A stretch of 64,000 nucleotides of DNA from Trichobilharzia regenti (GCA_944472135.2 OX235265.1:39529459-39593458); one strand, 5' to 3'; positions 33,261 to 45,512 are shown, counted from the first letter of the stretch. Numbers and translations are program-made. The notes: generated by a model not told the origin, from the letters alone.

Positions 33261-33943
33261 CAGACAGAACACAAAATGCTCCGATGTGAGCAAACTAAAA
33301 ATGTAAATGTTGAATATGAATAACGAAGTAAATCTAAAGATGAAACTAACACACTGAAAGAAGGTTTATATGAAAATTTGGGGTTTCACACAAGTAGTGA
33401 GGCAATTTTGATGCTTTAGTTGGTTTAGATTCAGTGTAACTTTAGACGAAGTATATTTTCTCAGAAAAAGTATTGCAAGCTGTGCGCTTTAATTTAGTGA
33501 AAAGTTAAACAGTTCATAACTCTGGCATGATGATATATGTTGTTTTTTTGGTGGAGTTACATTTATATTACTATCGTATTTTACGAGTTACGAGACTGCA
33601 GTAAATAATCAGTTAGCACCATCTTGTTTTCTTTGAATAGCGCTAATTACAGTCATATTCAAGAGTAAATACTGGTTAGCTGAATGACCTCGCTTGAATT
33701 CAAATATTAATCGACGTTAGTAGAAGGGATAACTACTTTGGAAGTCATTTACGGCTCACAAGAACTAGGTATCCATTATACGTCATATCATACTTAATGT
33801 ATACCTCCTGGAATCATGACTAATAATTTCAGGTCGACAATGAATGTCCAACAAAAATTCCTATTAAAATATGTGTGGAATGAGAACAAGGGATTCAGTA
33901 GAGAGACATTTTCAACAAATCTATTATCAAAATGTTGAATCAC
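33261..33943. other. No gene recognised
   Basis: Could include more of the CR1-like element upstream of 33260, but no block is clear. Confidence 0.4.
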
Positions 33944-33969
33944 ATATATATATATATATATATATATAT
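33944..33969. repeat. (AT)n microsatellite
   Basis: Uninterrupted AT repeat beside the mini fold-back at 33975. Confidence 0.9.
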
Positions 33970-33974
33970 CATAT

Positions 33975-34105
33975 TTTGGTTTGTAAGGGTTAGTTTTGTT
34001 TTTACGAGTTGATCACGCCTTGATATCAACTAGAGAACCATTGAAAATCCGTGATCAACTCGTAAAAACATAACTAACCCTTACAAACTAAACTATAGAA
34101 AATTA
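33975..34105. repeat. Miniature fold-back of the SINE 3' end
   Basis: Two inverted copies of the extreme SINE end (TTTGTAAGGGTTAG, ACGAGTTGATCACG) with only GATATCAACTAGAGAACC and neighbouring bases between. Internal SINE is deleted. Confidence 0.7.
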
Positions 34106-34139
34106 ATCTGATTCTCGTTAGTGACTTGCTACAGGATGT

Positions 34140-34475
34140 AGTTTCCTGGATTTCTAGTGAGAAGTTATGACCAGTGAGGTCCATCCAGATGTCCCGTGTG
34201 AGGATGGATGTCCCACCAACGGCAATGGTTGGGGTTGCGCTAAATCACGAATTGATAGAAGTTAGAAGTCATGGGCTGGCCCTTGAATCGTGTCCCAGTA
34301 GCTGAATGCTATACGAGCTTGCCTTGTAACCAGCAGATCTTGGGTTCGAACCTTGATGATGGGTGAGCACTAAAGATGATTCCCAAACTAGGGATGAAAC
34401 AGCAGCTGTCCAGTACTCCCTGTGTCTGGTTTTCAATGGTTCTCTAACTGATATCAATCCGTGATCAACTCGGAA
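34140..34475 (+). repeat. Hammerhead-type SINE, well kept
   Basis: Head with GTGTCCCAGTAGCTGAATGC, B-box GGGTTCGAACCTTG, core-like AGATGATTCC, GGGATGAAACAGC, AGTACTCCCTG and end TTGATATC-like. The head also holds a 5' leader (CACGAATTGATAGAAG), as in the 18.6 kb copy. Confidence 0.75.
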
Positions 34476-36009
34476 AAATCATATATATGTATACATATAT
34501 GACTTCCTAAAAATAATGTGAATTGCTGTAAAAACAATTCATGATTATAACCTTAATTAAGCATAAAGTGGTAAGTCCTATAATTTGTAAACTAGTTCAT
34601 AGTATGTATACTTCCTAGAAAGGGGCATAAAATTAATAAGATTATTAAGCAGTCAGAACATTACGTAACAAGGTCAGGATTTCAAAAACATGAAATTGAA
34701 AAAAATTCACACTAAAATATGCAAATAAAGGCTGACAAGTAGGTTAATGCCGAAGATTGTTCAAAAGAGAAATAATTATAACACCAATCGAAATAATAAG
34801 GGACGGATACCCAAATTGCACAAAGAAAACGAAAATTTGGATCAAAGTAGAAATAGGGACTAGAATAACTTATCACAGACAGGTCAGGACTATGAAAATA
34901 GTGGTTAAACAAACGTTTCTGCATATGGAATTCTAGCTTCTGGCCAAAGTTTCAGCAGTACAGATCAGCTGGATTCGTGGAGACTTGTGCAGGTTGTTTT
35001 TCGCCTCACAGAGGAAGAGGTCGAGCTACACTTCCGCCTCTTCGTAATGCCACAGAATAATGTTCTTGATGTTTAAGTATGATGGTAACCATAAATAGGT
35101 TTGTGCAGCCATATAACTGTAGCTTTAATGTGTAAAATGTTGCATAATGAACAACTGAACATTACCATAACCCAAAAATAGTTGTAATCGATAGATTTTT
35201 CATCATTTCATTCCTCAGATGAAATACGAAGTAAAAGTGAAATGAAAATACTAAAAGAACAGATGACGAAAACTGTGTATCAAGCGCAAAATGCCACTGT
35301 GATATACTTTAGGAATCAATAAATAGCAATACTTACAGTATATAGACTGTAAAAACACCATCTACAGCCACTTTAATAGTAATCGTTCCAGAATGAACCA
35401 AACGGTTATACTGCCTACCTACTTATTTAGTATTGATAAAATATGATGGTATTTAGTAGAAAATATATGGTACATTTCATTTAACGTTGGTTTCAAAAAA
35501 AACAGAATACTATCGCTACATAATTTCGTTTATAAGTGTCATTTCAGTATGCTGATTAATGAACTGTACGATAAGTTTATTATAAAAGCAGACCATTAAC
35601 CATAAATATTCAAATAACAAAGAACCTTTACATCCTATTTGGGACGAAACGTCACCATCCACCAACTGACTTCAGGTTACGTGACCACACATCGTCGAAG
35701 CATCTGCAAGCAATGAAATCTTATAGATCCATTTATTAACTGTGCAGTGTGGCTAATTAATTGGGCGGTGTACTATTGTACGGCACTGTATTTTGATGTT
35801 AGATGTTGGCAAGCAGCTGTCAGTCTTTCAAACGTAGTTCTTACATAATTGTATAACTGGGCAAGTTTGATGAAGCTTATAGGTATAAATATCATTCAAA
35901 TGCGAAATAGCTTGCTGATGTAGCTTAGCTAGTTAGTTAGTCTGAAAAAATATAATTATTATTTCAACTTATAATGCAATGCAAATGGTCAGCATATTTT
36001 ATAGAATAC
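34476..36009. other. No gene recognised
   Basis: 35635-35720 holds GGGACGAAACGTCACC and the ATCGTCGAAGC block also seen at the start of the window. The rest is plain AT-rich DNA. Confidence 0.45.
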
Positions 36010-36155
36010 TTTTTTTTTGATTTACAGCTTGATTCTACACTGTATTTTCGGTACAAGTATGGAATTTTCAGCATGGATATCGGTAGCCCAAATTTTGCAG
36101 GCCGACCATAGATATCAAGTGTGCGCCGGCGTGAGCTCGAACCCCGAACATTAAA
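36010..36155 (-). repeat. tRNA-headed SINE with CR1-like tail, head truncated
   Basis: Minus copy with AGCTTGATTCTACACTG, AGTATGGAATTTTCAGC, CGACCATAGATATCAAG; ends in the head at GAGCTCGAACCCCG. Confidence 0.7.
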
Positions 36156-36204
36156 CATAGTTTGATATTTCTAACGGACACTGTTTACAGTGGTAATAAC
36201 ACAA

Positions 36205-36430
36205 TCATTGGTTGGAGGATTTCATCATGATCTGACATCAATTATAGAACCATTGAGATTTTTATCAGAACGCACCCACCACGGCTCGAACCCGAAGAGC
36301 TCCAAACTAGGACGGAGGAAACAGCTGTCTAGTACTCCCTGCAGGTTTTCCGATGGTTCTCTAACTGACGTCGACTCATGATGAAATCCTTCAACCAATC
36401 AAACAAAATCCCTACAAACCAATACTTGAA
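36205..36430. repeat. Short inverted hammerhead SINE pair
   Basis: Left arm 36210-36260 and right arm 36300-36425 share GGAGGATTTCATCATGA and its inverse. The right arm carries CCAAACTAGGACGG, CAGCTGTCTAGTACTCCC and the end ACCAATCAAAC. Confidence 0.65.
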
Positions 36431-36964
36431 AAAACAATAATTGACAAAAATCATTGTTCTAGGTAGAAAAGAAGCGTTCAAAGGTTGATCAGTCATCTAT
36501 GAACCGTGGTCACTCGACAAAGTAATATGGCATTCAACTAAACTCTGTATTCGTATTAAATGTTAAAAATATTTTCCTGCAAACCAATGGATACATTGTA
36601 AAACTAAGATAGAGACTAAGATTGAAACTCTGGTGATCATGTTGGTATCCATCTTATTCCATAAAAGCAGTTTTAGCAACAAAAACGTTTTAGTAACTGA
36701 TTAAAAGACATTAGACGATGCAATCTATTATCTGTACCGATTTACACTTCATACTGAAAGTGGTTTTTACAGTAGAATGTCTGAGGATATCTGAACGGTG
36801 ATGAACACTTTCAAATGAAAGTTCATACTCTGAAGTAGAAATATTCTACACTATACAGAATTTTGGTACTGCTTTGGAAATCGCTGTTTTAAAAAATATG
36901 AAACTAGAACAAATATAACGCAAATGAGTCATATAATTACACAAATTACTGCAAAAGCTTTTGA

Positions 36965-37249
36965 CTGGACACTAGTTTGTAACTAGTGTAATGTGTCTAA
37001 TCCTCCATTTGATGCCAACGGATTTTTATCAGTCATGTTTGCAATATGGCCACCAGTCTTGGTCGCTCGCCATCATGATGCACTTCGAGTTGCTGACATT
37101 AGATGATTGGCCACACTGCAAACCTGACTGACAGAATTAAGTCTGCACCAAACAGATGACTAAACACATTACATTAGTTACATACTAGTGTCCAATCGAA
37201 AGTATGTAATACAGTCAGTCCTACAGAAAGTCGATCACGAGCCAGAATA
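36965..37249 (+). repeat. tRNA-like repeat, left half, split by the RTE insertion
   Basis: Side block ACTGACAGAATTAAGTC, CACATTACATTAGTTAC, AGTGTCCAATCG, up to GATCACGAGCCAGAATA, where the RTE at 37250 starts. Confidence 0.65.
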
Positions 37250-38693
37250 CTATTATTATTGCTCCATTGGGTTCCTAGTGGAACATAGGGCTTCAACTGC
37301 ACGTCTCCATTTGCTTCTGTCTTCTTCTGTACTTTTCACCGGCATCCATGTTAGTCCATACTGTTTCACCTCCTCTTCACACGATCTCCTCCACGTCGCC
37401 CTTGGACGTCCCACACGCCGCCTCGCTTTCGGGTTCCACTCAGGGGCCTGACGCGCGATGTCACCCAGCGGTCTCCTCAGCGAGTGACCGATCCATCTCC
37501 ACTTTCTCCTGCATATTTGTTGGTTGGCGATTGGTTCTTGTTTTGTTTGTTTGTTCCCAGCCATAGTTTCTTGTTGGCGAATCTTTCCGGCCTGGCCATC
37601 TTATCTTCAGTATAGATCCAGCGAAGACAGTTGTTGGTTGATAAAGGTCTGCAACAGGTTGATGGTGGAAATATTCTTTGAGACCCGCCCGTCAAGTTTC
37701 TGATCCATCCTTATAGAAGAACTGACTGACTTGACGTTGTTTGTATTGAAAATCCGACTGAATTTTGTTGTTGATGTTGGCTGAGTGACGAAGTTTTCCA
37801 AGTTTCATTGGTTTCAGGTTGATGAATGTGTTTCTCGCTCGCCTTCCCGATTCTCGCTCGATTTGACATCCTCGTCCGTTCCGACTTCCTGTAGTTGAGA
37901 CAATGCTCAATGCTAGATAAGTGAGTGAATGAAGTAACCTCTTTCAGATCTCTCCCATTGATGGTGACTGGTGTTGTTTGTTGCTGCTGCTGTTGTTGCT
38001 GGTTGGTTGGTTATTTTCATAACCTCCGTCTTGTCTATGTTCACTTGGAGTCCTGTCTTCACCGGCTGCTTCTTCGACCAGTTTGTCGGGTTTTGCTTGT
38101 AAGTCTTCGATTTTGTGTGACATCAAGCATAAATCATCCACGCGCGAAATCCAGGTCTTCTAGGTTCTTCACGTCGGTCGGTCCAGGATATCCCTGTCTT
38201 CTTGTTTCCCACTCACTGTCTGACTCATAAGCCAGTCAGTCCACCACAGTTAGGAATATCGTTGGTGATAATAAGCACCCTTGTCTGACCCTTGCGTTTA
38301 CTCGAAATGCCTCACTGAGTTTTCCGTTGTGGATCACTTGGCAGGTGCCGTTGTCGTACAGCTGTTGAATAAGGTTGATGAATATTTGGGGTACTCCATA
38401 GTGCTCGAGTAGTTACTTCTCGATCAACGCTGTCTGTTGAAGGCCTTCTCAAAGTCTATAAAGTTGAGGTGGAGGTTTGATTGCCATTCCATGCTTTGTT
38501 CTGTGATGATGATGCGTAGAGTTGCAATTTGGTCAGAACATGATTTGCCTTTCCTGAATCCAGCTTGCTCTGGTGGGGCGGAGTTCTGCCTCCAGTGCGT
38601 CCTTTAATCTCTCCAGGATGATGCGACTCAGGATTTTGCTTGGCGTCGATATGAGCATGATTCTTCGCCAGTTCTTGCAGAGTCCTAAGTCGC
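37250..38693 (-). mobile_element. RTE-like (SR2-like) LINE insertion with 8-bp target duplication
   Basis: The 1444 bp copy is bounded by CCAGAATA at 37242-37249 and 38694-38701. Outside these, a tRNA-like repeat resumes without a break, so this is one insertion. On the minus strand it carries the NWRRIML, ILSRIILERL, and RT finger and palm blocks, VIHNGKLSEAF, the damaged catalytic box (38131-38151), GLQVNIDKTE, and a C-terminal RRRVGRPRATWRRS region ending near ALCSTRNP, typical of RTE-type LINEs. The 3' end is (AAT)n. The endonuclease half is missing (5' truncation), and frames are broken by shared 4-nt expansions. Confidence 0.85.
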
Positions 38694-38875
38694 CCAGAAT
38701 AACTCAGTGGTAACATCTATGACTGCAACACTGGGTGACGCAGGTTAGAATCTCAGAACGGACATAAGTCCTTTCAAGGTTGCAGATACGCCTTGCTGAC
38801 TGGTGATCGCCAACTAGCATGGAACCTAGTTCAGGCAAGGCTTCGCGCCGATTGCCTCCAGTATCGCAAAAGCTT
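38694..38875 (+). repeat. tRNA-like repeat, right half after the RTE insertion
   Basis: Resumes at CCAGAATAACTCAGTGGTAA (A-box), CAGGTTAGAATCTCAG (B-box-like), GGTTGCAGATACGCCTTGC and ends at AGGCTTCGCGCCGATTGCC. It continues the left half at 36965-37249. Confidence 0.7.
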
Positions 38876-39534
38876 ACAAAACAGAAGTTTACCAATAAAT
38901 CGAATTTTTTCGGCGTGTGTTGTAAAAATTTATGGAAAGAAAACAACCGCTTTCCAAGTGAAACACAACGTTGTATAATACATGAAGCCAAAAATTAAAA
39001 TTTTTATCATATTAGTAGGAATCCGAAATACCAATAAACTCACAAAGAATAGAAACTAGAAAATGTTGCATACTGGAGATACTCAATCCAGTTTTTCAGA
39101 CTATCAGGACCAAGTAGACTAAATAGTAGTCAAAGATCTAAAAAGCAACGCTTGACAGTTTTTCAAAAATGAGGGTTTGATTGGACTAATACTGTGTATT
39201 ACTGGCTTTTTGTATATAGACATATAGAAAATAGTGCTCATAAATTTTATTCAGTATAGTTTCACAATATACTCTTCCGTGAATGCTGAACTAAACCAAT
39301 TTTTTTCGTTCACCATGGTATAAACACAAATAATGACATGGAAAATAACACCTGTACTGCTAGAGGTGTCTATATTTTTTCATTCATCTAGTCATATGAA
39401 AGTAGTTCTCGGCAGGCTTGACACTTCATTCAAAAAATATAAGAAACTTTATTTAGACATGAATCTGGTTTCAAAATATTAACTAGATCTTATAAAATGC
39501 TTCTCTTATGATTCTGGAGATGTATTATCTGTGC
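38876..39534. other. No gene recognised
   Basis: AT-rich, no signal seen. Confidence 0.5.
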
Positions 39535-39800
39535 CTTCTATAGGGACAGAATTCAGTCTGTACCAAATGAAGCACCAGATATGCAACCTTGGTCACTAGC
39601 TAGTGTCCAATCAAAGTATCCATTACAGTCCTACAGGAAGTTAATCACGGGCCAAATTAGCTAATTGGTAAAGTCACTGACTGTAGCACTGAGTGACATG
39701 AGTGACATGAACCCCAGGAAGGATTTAAGTTTTCCTTCAAGGTTACAGATACGCTTTACTGACGAATGCCAACAAGTCCATAGGATCCTGTCGATTACCT
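39535..39800 (+). repeat. tRNA-like repeat, second type
   Basis: AGAATTCAGTCTGTACC, CCAATCAAAGTATCC, TTAGCTAATTGGTAAAGTC (A-box-like), and GGTTACAGATACGCTTTAC, followed by the RTE fragment at 39785. An inverted scrap of the middle block lies at 39900-39965. Confidence 0.6.
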
Positions 39801-40490
39801 CTAACCACCTAACGAAAATTCGGAGATGTATTCTTAGCATCGTTTCAACTACAGACGGAACAGAGGAAGACGTCAAAGTCAGAATAAGAAGGGCAAGGTG
39901 ATTAACCTCCTGTAGGACTGTAATGGATACTTTGATTGGCCACTAGTTGGTACGCCCTCATCAACCTGTAACCAGTTTGGAAATCTCCTGCACTGACTCA
40001 GCATAAAGATCAAGATCTGAATTTTCAATATACAAATGTCAAGTCGGTCCTTCTATATGGGTCAGAAACTTGGCCAGAGTGTCACGAAAAGGATTTCCAA
40101 CAGGTTGCAGACTTTCATCAGCAGCTGTCCACTTCACTGGCTCCATACTGAAGATCAAATGGCCAGCGAGTTAGAATTAGTAACACAAAACTCTGGCTGT
40201 CAACAAACCAACCAAGAGCCGATCATTCAACAAATATGTAGGAGAAAATGCAGATGGTTTGGGCATACATTGAGGAGACCGTTGAACTAAATCGCGCGCT
40301 AGGCCATCGCTCGAGTGGAATGCCGACGGAAAGAGAAAAGTAGGTCATCGGTGCGAAGATGACGCGGAGGAGATCGTTTGGAGAGGAGGGAATGAGATGT
40401 TATGGTCAATCGTGAACTCAGCTGAAGAGGAGATGTGTTGTTGAGGTGCTATGTTCCACTCGGAACTCAAGGGAAAAATAATAATAATTC
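39785..40490 (+). pseudogene. RTE-like LINE 3' part, interrupted by a SINE piece
   Basis: Reads SIVSTTDGTEEDVKVRIRRAR, a break at 39900-39965 by an inverted tRNA-like repeat fragment, then SSRSFYMGQKLG, LQTFISSC, QTNQEPIIQQICRRKCRW and FGHTLRRPLN, ending in an (AAT)n tail at about 40475-40488. The frame closes early at the LN of the last block. Confidence 0.75.
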
Positions 40491-41334
40491 TTTTCAAATT
40501 ATCACTTTTGAATTCTGCGTTAATTATACAGGCTTATCACGTTGTAGTTTTTTAATCACAGTTTAGTTTTTTGTACTTGAAGAACTAAATAAAGCATCTT
40601 GTATTTTACATTTATTCTACAAGAATAATGTGGAACTATTCATTGGAAATTAATGTTATTTAGACGGAAATCTTGTTTTCGCATTCTTTTTTATTCCATT
40701 TCTTTTTCATTTTTACACACTCATCATGTATATATGTATATATATAATTAACTCTTTCGTGTGGTTTTTAAGCTGTCTTAGAATAAATGTGTCTTCATCC
40801 ACGGAGTATTGCATGCTGTTTTCCCCTACATAATTACAAAATGAAAGTTCTTGTAGTAATCATAACTTTTCAACCCTATAAGATTAAAGTCAATGTGTCG
40901 TTTCAAAAAAAAATAAATAAATAACTATCAAAGATAATTAAAACAGTCGTAGTCTATTTTGTTTAACTTTGTTTTCGCCTACATCACAGGAGAGTTGTAA
41001 ATTCAACAGAAAGTTTATTACACATGTGGTTTGAATTTTTTTGTTGTTTTTTCACATTCAGCCTAAAGTGTTATTACATATGACTTTTTTGAGATATACT
41101 TTACCCTTAGGTGAAATATAATGATCAATTAATATGCATGAATAAATTTAGCTTTTTTTTTGTTTTGTTACCCTCACAGCATATAACACAACACAAATAA
41201 CATTTTCCCCCATCTCCTTCTGCTTTTGACTGACTGACTTACTTCTTATACAGATTTGTTCAGTTTGTCTTTTGTTTTGACAAATGATACAATCACCAGA
41301 TATTCACGAGAAATTAACATAAGCTAGTCCACTT
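40491..41334. other. No gene recognised
   Basis: AT-rich with T and A runs. Confidence 0.5.
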
Positions 41335-41353
41335 TGTGTGTGTGTGTGTGTGT
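41335..41353. repeat. (GT)n microsatellite
   Basis: TG repeat of about 19 bp, followed by a SINE. Confidence 0.9.
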
Positions 41354-41402
41354 ACAACTTGTCAACAAATAGTTTTTGGTTTTACTTCTCTACTTTAATT
41401 GT

Positions 41403-41560
41403 TAGATTCCATCATGAACTAACATATCAGTTAATGAGAACATTGGAAACCAAGGTGAACTGGACAGATATATTTGACCTCTTTGTCAGGGATCGAACCC
41501 GTGACCTTCAGGTTACGAGACCGAGCTTAGTTGACCATTCAGTCACTTGAGTCGGAATTC
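41403..41560 (-). repeat. Hammerhead-type SINE, diverged
   Basis: Minus-oriented: A-box-like ACTCAAGTGACTGAATGG, B-box-like GGGTTCGATCCC, then a diverged tail. Adjacent to the fold-back at 41572. Confidence 0.6.
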
Positions 41561-41571
41561 AATGATATTCT

Positions 41572-41718
41572 AATAGTTTGCACACAATGATAAGTTTTAT
41601 TCTTGATAATATTTCGAGTAAAATTACTGCCCGTGTTCACACCACTGTTGGAATTGTTTTATTCTCGAAATATTACCAATAACAAAACTTATCATTGTGT
41701 GTAAACTATTGAAATATA
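41572..41718. repeat. Fold-back of two Penelope-like terminal repeats
   Basis: Arm 41572-41624 and arm 41652-41718 are inverted copies sharing ACACAATGATAAGTTTT and AATATTTCGAG, separated by about 27 bp. The arms resemble the terminal repeat found at 48.5 kb. Confidence 0.6.
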
Positions 41719-41911
41719 ATTATACTTTATTAGAATACTTGTAATCAGATAATCAGATATAAAAATAAAGCAAAAATGAGTGAAACGCATTCTAAGACTA
41801 ACTAATTGTGAGTATGATTAAAACCGTTTCTTACACGAAACAAATAATGTACTGTCTCCGAATTATCGATTAATATTTATGTTTCATTTATAGATAGCGA
41901 TAAATAAGGTT

Positions 41912-42300
41912 AATAATAACAGTAATAGCTTTATTCCAAACAGCACTTTTAGTACAAATATGAAATTTTCAGCATGTAATAATACAGTATTGCATCTAGT
42001 TTTCTGATTACAGGGGCAATAATTAAAATAGGGCATTTACATTAATAATACTGTTTAACACGAAATGAATATAATAGTAATTTAAATGAAAATATCAGAG
42101 ACAATATAATAATGAGAACAAAAGTAACAATGCCATTTACTTGGTAATTTCCTATACGACAATTTTTTTATCACGAAAAATGTGTGCTAAATGAGGTATA
42201 TTAGAGATTTTGTACTTAACTGTCACAGCATACAGTCTTCTATACTTGCTTCTAGTTCTACCGAATGAGATGAATTATACCAGGTATCACAATAACTCTC
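41912..42300 (-). mobile_element. CR1-like LINE 3' UTR fragment
   Basis: Aligns with the 3' UTR of the copy at 32.3-32.9 kb: both carry a run-in with TTTTGTACTT and AGCATA then TTCTATA, and both end (plus strand) with a TAATAATAA run, CTTTATTCCAAACAGCAC or its variant, and GTAC. No coding part. Confidence 0.6.
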
Positions 42301-42339
42301 TTTGTAATTGAATGAATTTATCAACAATAATGGATTACA

Positions 42340-42905
42340 CAGAGGATTTCGTCATGAACTGACATCAGTTGGAGAACCACTGGAAAACCTGAGATGAGTA
42401 CTGGACAGCTCTTCCCACCGTCCTAGTTTGGGACTCTTCATCAGTACACACCCACCGCCAAGGTTCGAACCCAGGACCTGATTACAAGGCAAGCTAGCTC
42501 GTAGACCATTGAGCCACTGGGACCCGATCTAATGGCCAGCCATGAATTCTGACTTCTGCCAGTTGACGACATTGCGCGACCATTTCGCAACGGCTTCTTC
42601 GATGAGTTACTGCCTCGTCGTCAACCTGTTGTAACCTGCTTGTCACGGCTTCCCACTAGAACCCCAGGTTAACTGCCGGAATAAGGCCAGTCGCTAGTGA
42701 GCATCAGATTAATTTTCAAGTATTGGTTTTGTAGGGATTTTGTTTGACTGCATGGAGATTGATTGCTGAAGATTCCCAAACTAGGAGGGACGAAACAGCT
42801 GTCCAGTACTCCCTGCAGGTTTTTTAGTGGTTCTCTAACTGATGTCAGCTGATGATGAAATCCTCCAACCAATGAAACAAAATCCCTACAAAACCAATAC
42901 TTGAA
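42340..42905. repeat. Hammerhead-type SINE and inverted tail
   Basis: 42340-42600 is a full minus copy (GGTTCGAACC B-box; CCACTGGGACCCGATC) and 42760-42905 is a plus tail (GATTCCCAAACTAGG, GGGACGAAACAGCTG, AGTACTCCCTGC). Confidence 0.7.
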
Positions 42906-43139
42906 AATAATGGATTAGCTGCAGTTTTCTCATCCACAAAGAATGTCAGTCCAGTGTGGATCATTCCATCAGCACATAAGCTTAGAACTATTTCTATCTA
43001 CTTACCGGAGAGGTTTCCCGATTTTCAGCAACAGTAGGTATAGTATTGGCTTGCATTATCAAAGTGAAGTAAACATTACTTCAAATCAAGCGAAGAATAC
43101 ATAGTAATTAACACCATTTTGAAATGAATATGTGTTCAA

Positions 43140-43770
43140 AATTAGTTGAGTAGGCTTGATGCGGATCATGAATTGGAAATCGCAAAATCCTTTAAAATTA
43201 TCAATGGAAAAAAAAGCTCAGTACTCCTCAGGTTTGCTGAAGCACCCTCTGCAAAATGCCTGAAACCCGGTTTATGTGTTCAGAAAGAAGCAGTGATAAG
43301 TCTTATCTTGTCCGGCCTGGTAAATGGATGTCTGTACTCTCCCTTCCATTCGACCATATAATCTTTGGCTTTAACCTAATCTCCCCTTTTGTTATAGTGT
43401 AATTTTTGTTTGTCTCTTGTTTCTGTGGTTTGAGTTGAACTCAGTACATTGTTAGATAATTTATTAGTTACTTCATCATCTACGTACTCCTAGTCTCTAT
43501 TACCTAACTTTTTTACCATTGTATGCATACATTTACCTTGTTTAAACTTGAACTCCCTGTGTAAAAACTATATAAGCATAATTTTCTGAGCACTGTTCAC
43601 TCATTTTAGAGCTTCATGTCAACTGACCATATGGAATTTGTAAGTATGTTAAGACTTTTGTACACAAACTTAATAATAATTTATTGTGACTGTAAGCAGC
43701 TGATGGGAAGCCAACGAAATAAATGATGATATCATGTTATTCTGCAAAACTGTTGTTCTTGCATTATTCA
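43140..43770 (+). pseudogene. Penelope-like element, C-terminal GIY-YIG fragment and 3' end
   Basis: Reads AKSFKIINGKKSSVLLRFAE then CLKPGLCVQKEAV, the C-terminal part of the first Penelope family, with a stop at 43359. The 3' sequence contains the GCTGATGGGAAGCC and GAAAT series at 43690-43730, shared with 61030-61075. Confidence 0.65.
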
Positions 43771-44259
43771 AAAAGCTGATAGTTACGTTAGATAGATAAC
43801 CACACACCAGTTTAAGGTATTTACTGCACACAAAAAGAGGCTGATCAATCATAGCCACCAGCAGTCAAATTTATTTATTATCCTGGGATTCAACATTCTG
43901 ACGAGTTACTTAAATTAATAAGTATGTGTCCAAATATTTCGTCTAGTCAGATCTCAGTGTATTCGAGTGTATTGTTCACGATACCTCCAAAATTACATGT
44001 ACGGTTCTGACCACTTATCAGTTGTTGCTTTTTTGTTTATCTTTAAATAACATCTCATAAATGGATAACAAGTAAGTCAACTCTATGAACTACTGCTCAT
44101 TATTTGTGCTACCGATTTCGCATGGAAATTAACAATACATGACTTTGTAAATATTGCACTCTTTGATATATTTTTATGTTTATCTTGGTAATCCAGTGGA
44201 ACATTTTTCTTGATTGTTTGATGTTAACTTTATTTTCATTGTAAATGACTAGAGTCAAC

Positions 44260-44370
44260 CATCTAATACCAACAATTCACAGTGCACTGTGATGGTGAGC
44301 CACCTAACATGGCGGTCACATTGCAAACTTGACTGACAGAATTCAGTCTGTACCAAAGATAGGACCAGAC
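44260..44370 (+). repeat. tRNA-like repeat, side block
   Basis: TGATGGTGAGCCACCTAAC, TTGACTGACAGAATTCAGTC, and ACCAAAGATAGG, as at 37090-37150. A continuation (ACACTAGTTATAAACTAG) appears at 44882, beyond the LINE fragment. Confidence 0.5.
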
Positions 44371-44549
44371 ACACACACACACACATTTATTTTATTTATT
44401 TAAACATGAAAACATGCTATAACATGGCAACAAGAAGATGTTCCATACAATAATAATAAAACAACATAGATTAAAATTAAAAATATGGGTGGAGGACGGA
44501 TAAAGAACTTCATCTGGAAGGAAAACAGTCATGTTTAACAAGTTCAAAT

Positions 44550-44760
44550 AGCGTTAGTCAACAATCGTCAGGAAGAGAAGAAAGAAGGAAATTGCAACAC
44601 TTTCTCCATTCATTACAATTCTTAGCCATATCCAACAACGTTTCAAGCCATCGATTCGAGCTATCTCTCGGACTCCAACCAGTGAGTCGTGACACACCGA
44701 CATATGCTAATCTAGCACAAATATCCTTCATTCTACGACACCACGTCATGGGCTGTTAAC
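44550..44760 (-). pseudogene. Second LINE family, C-terminal fragment
   Basis: A short minus-strand frame reads VSRLTGWSPRDSSNRWLETL then DMAKNCNEW and a Cys-Cys pair. This is the same end block as the copies at 25 and 54 kb. Only about 60 residues survive. Confidence 0.65.
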
Positions 44761-45287
44761 CTCTCCTCCTTTTCCATCCCGTCCCAGAGCCAGCGAACAG
44801 AGACCTGTACAGAAGCCTCTGGGATGACATTGAAAACGTGACTGATATAATTCAATCGGCTTTAAATAGAGGACTAGACACATTACACTAGTTATAAACT
44901 AGTATCCTATCAAAAACACAGGGCTCTTTGAAGAATTCTATTCGTCAGAATACTTGACTAAATCTCTCATTGTACTAGTATTCTTTTTCTTCTTACCACC
45001 GTTTATTTACACAGATTCTAGCTTTTGATATTACAGCAAATTGTAGCATAACAAGCCTTACTATATTGTGAGTTTACATAACACCACTAAAATTAGACAC
45101 TAACGTTCATATAGCTCTATAAATAGTCTCCTATTAGGCATACAACAAATCTTACGCTATCACATAGTCTTTGTTAAAATCGGTAACTGTGCAAATGCTG
45201 TGAATTCTTCAAACTGTGCTATTATACTTTATGAAAAACTGAATAAACTAAATCTTTTACATATTAAACTAAATCAGTAGTTTAATT

Positions 45288-45512
45288 TCTTTATTCCTTT
45301 ATATTCCCAGTGGAACATAGGGCTTCAAGCTAGAGCTTTGAAGTTTCGGTACGGTTTTACAGAATGGGGTCGCTAGCCTCATGCCCAACTTTCCCTCTTT
45401 ACCAGTCTTATTGGTTGCTTGGAGAGGCGTGAGAGTGCGTCGGTGGGGGATCGAACTTCGGACCACTTGCGTGGCTGGTGAGCATTCCACCGCTGTACCA
45501 CCAACGCACAAG
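45288..45512 (-). repeat. tRNA-headed SINE with RTE-like tail
   Basis: Minus copy: TTATTCCTTTATATTCCC, AGTGGAACATAGGGCTTC, TTTACCAGTCTTATTGG, head with GTGCGTCGGTGGGGGATCG and CACCGCTGTACCACC. Confidence 0.8.
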
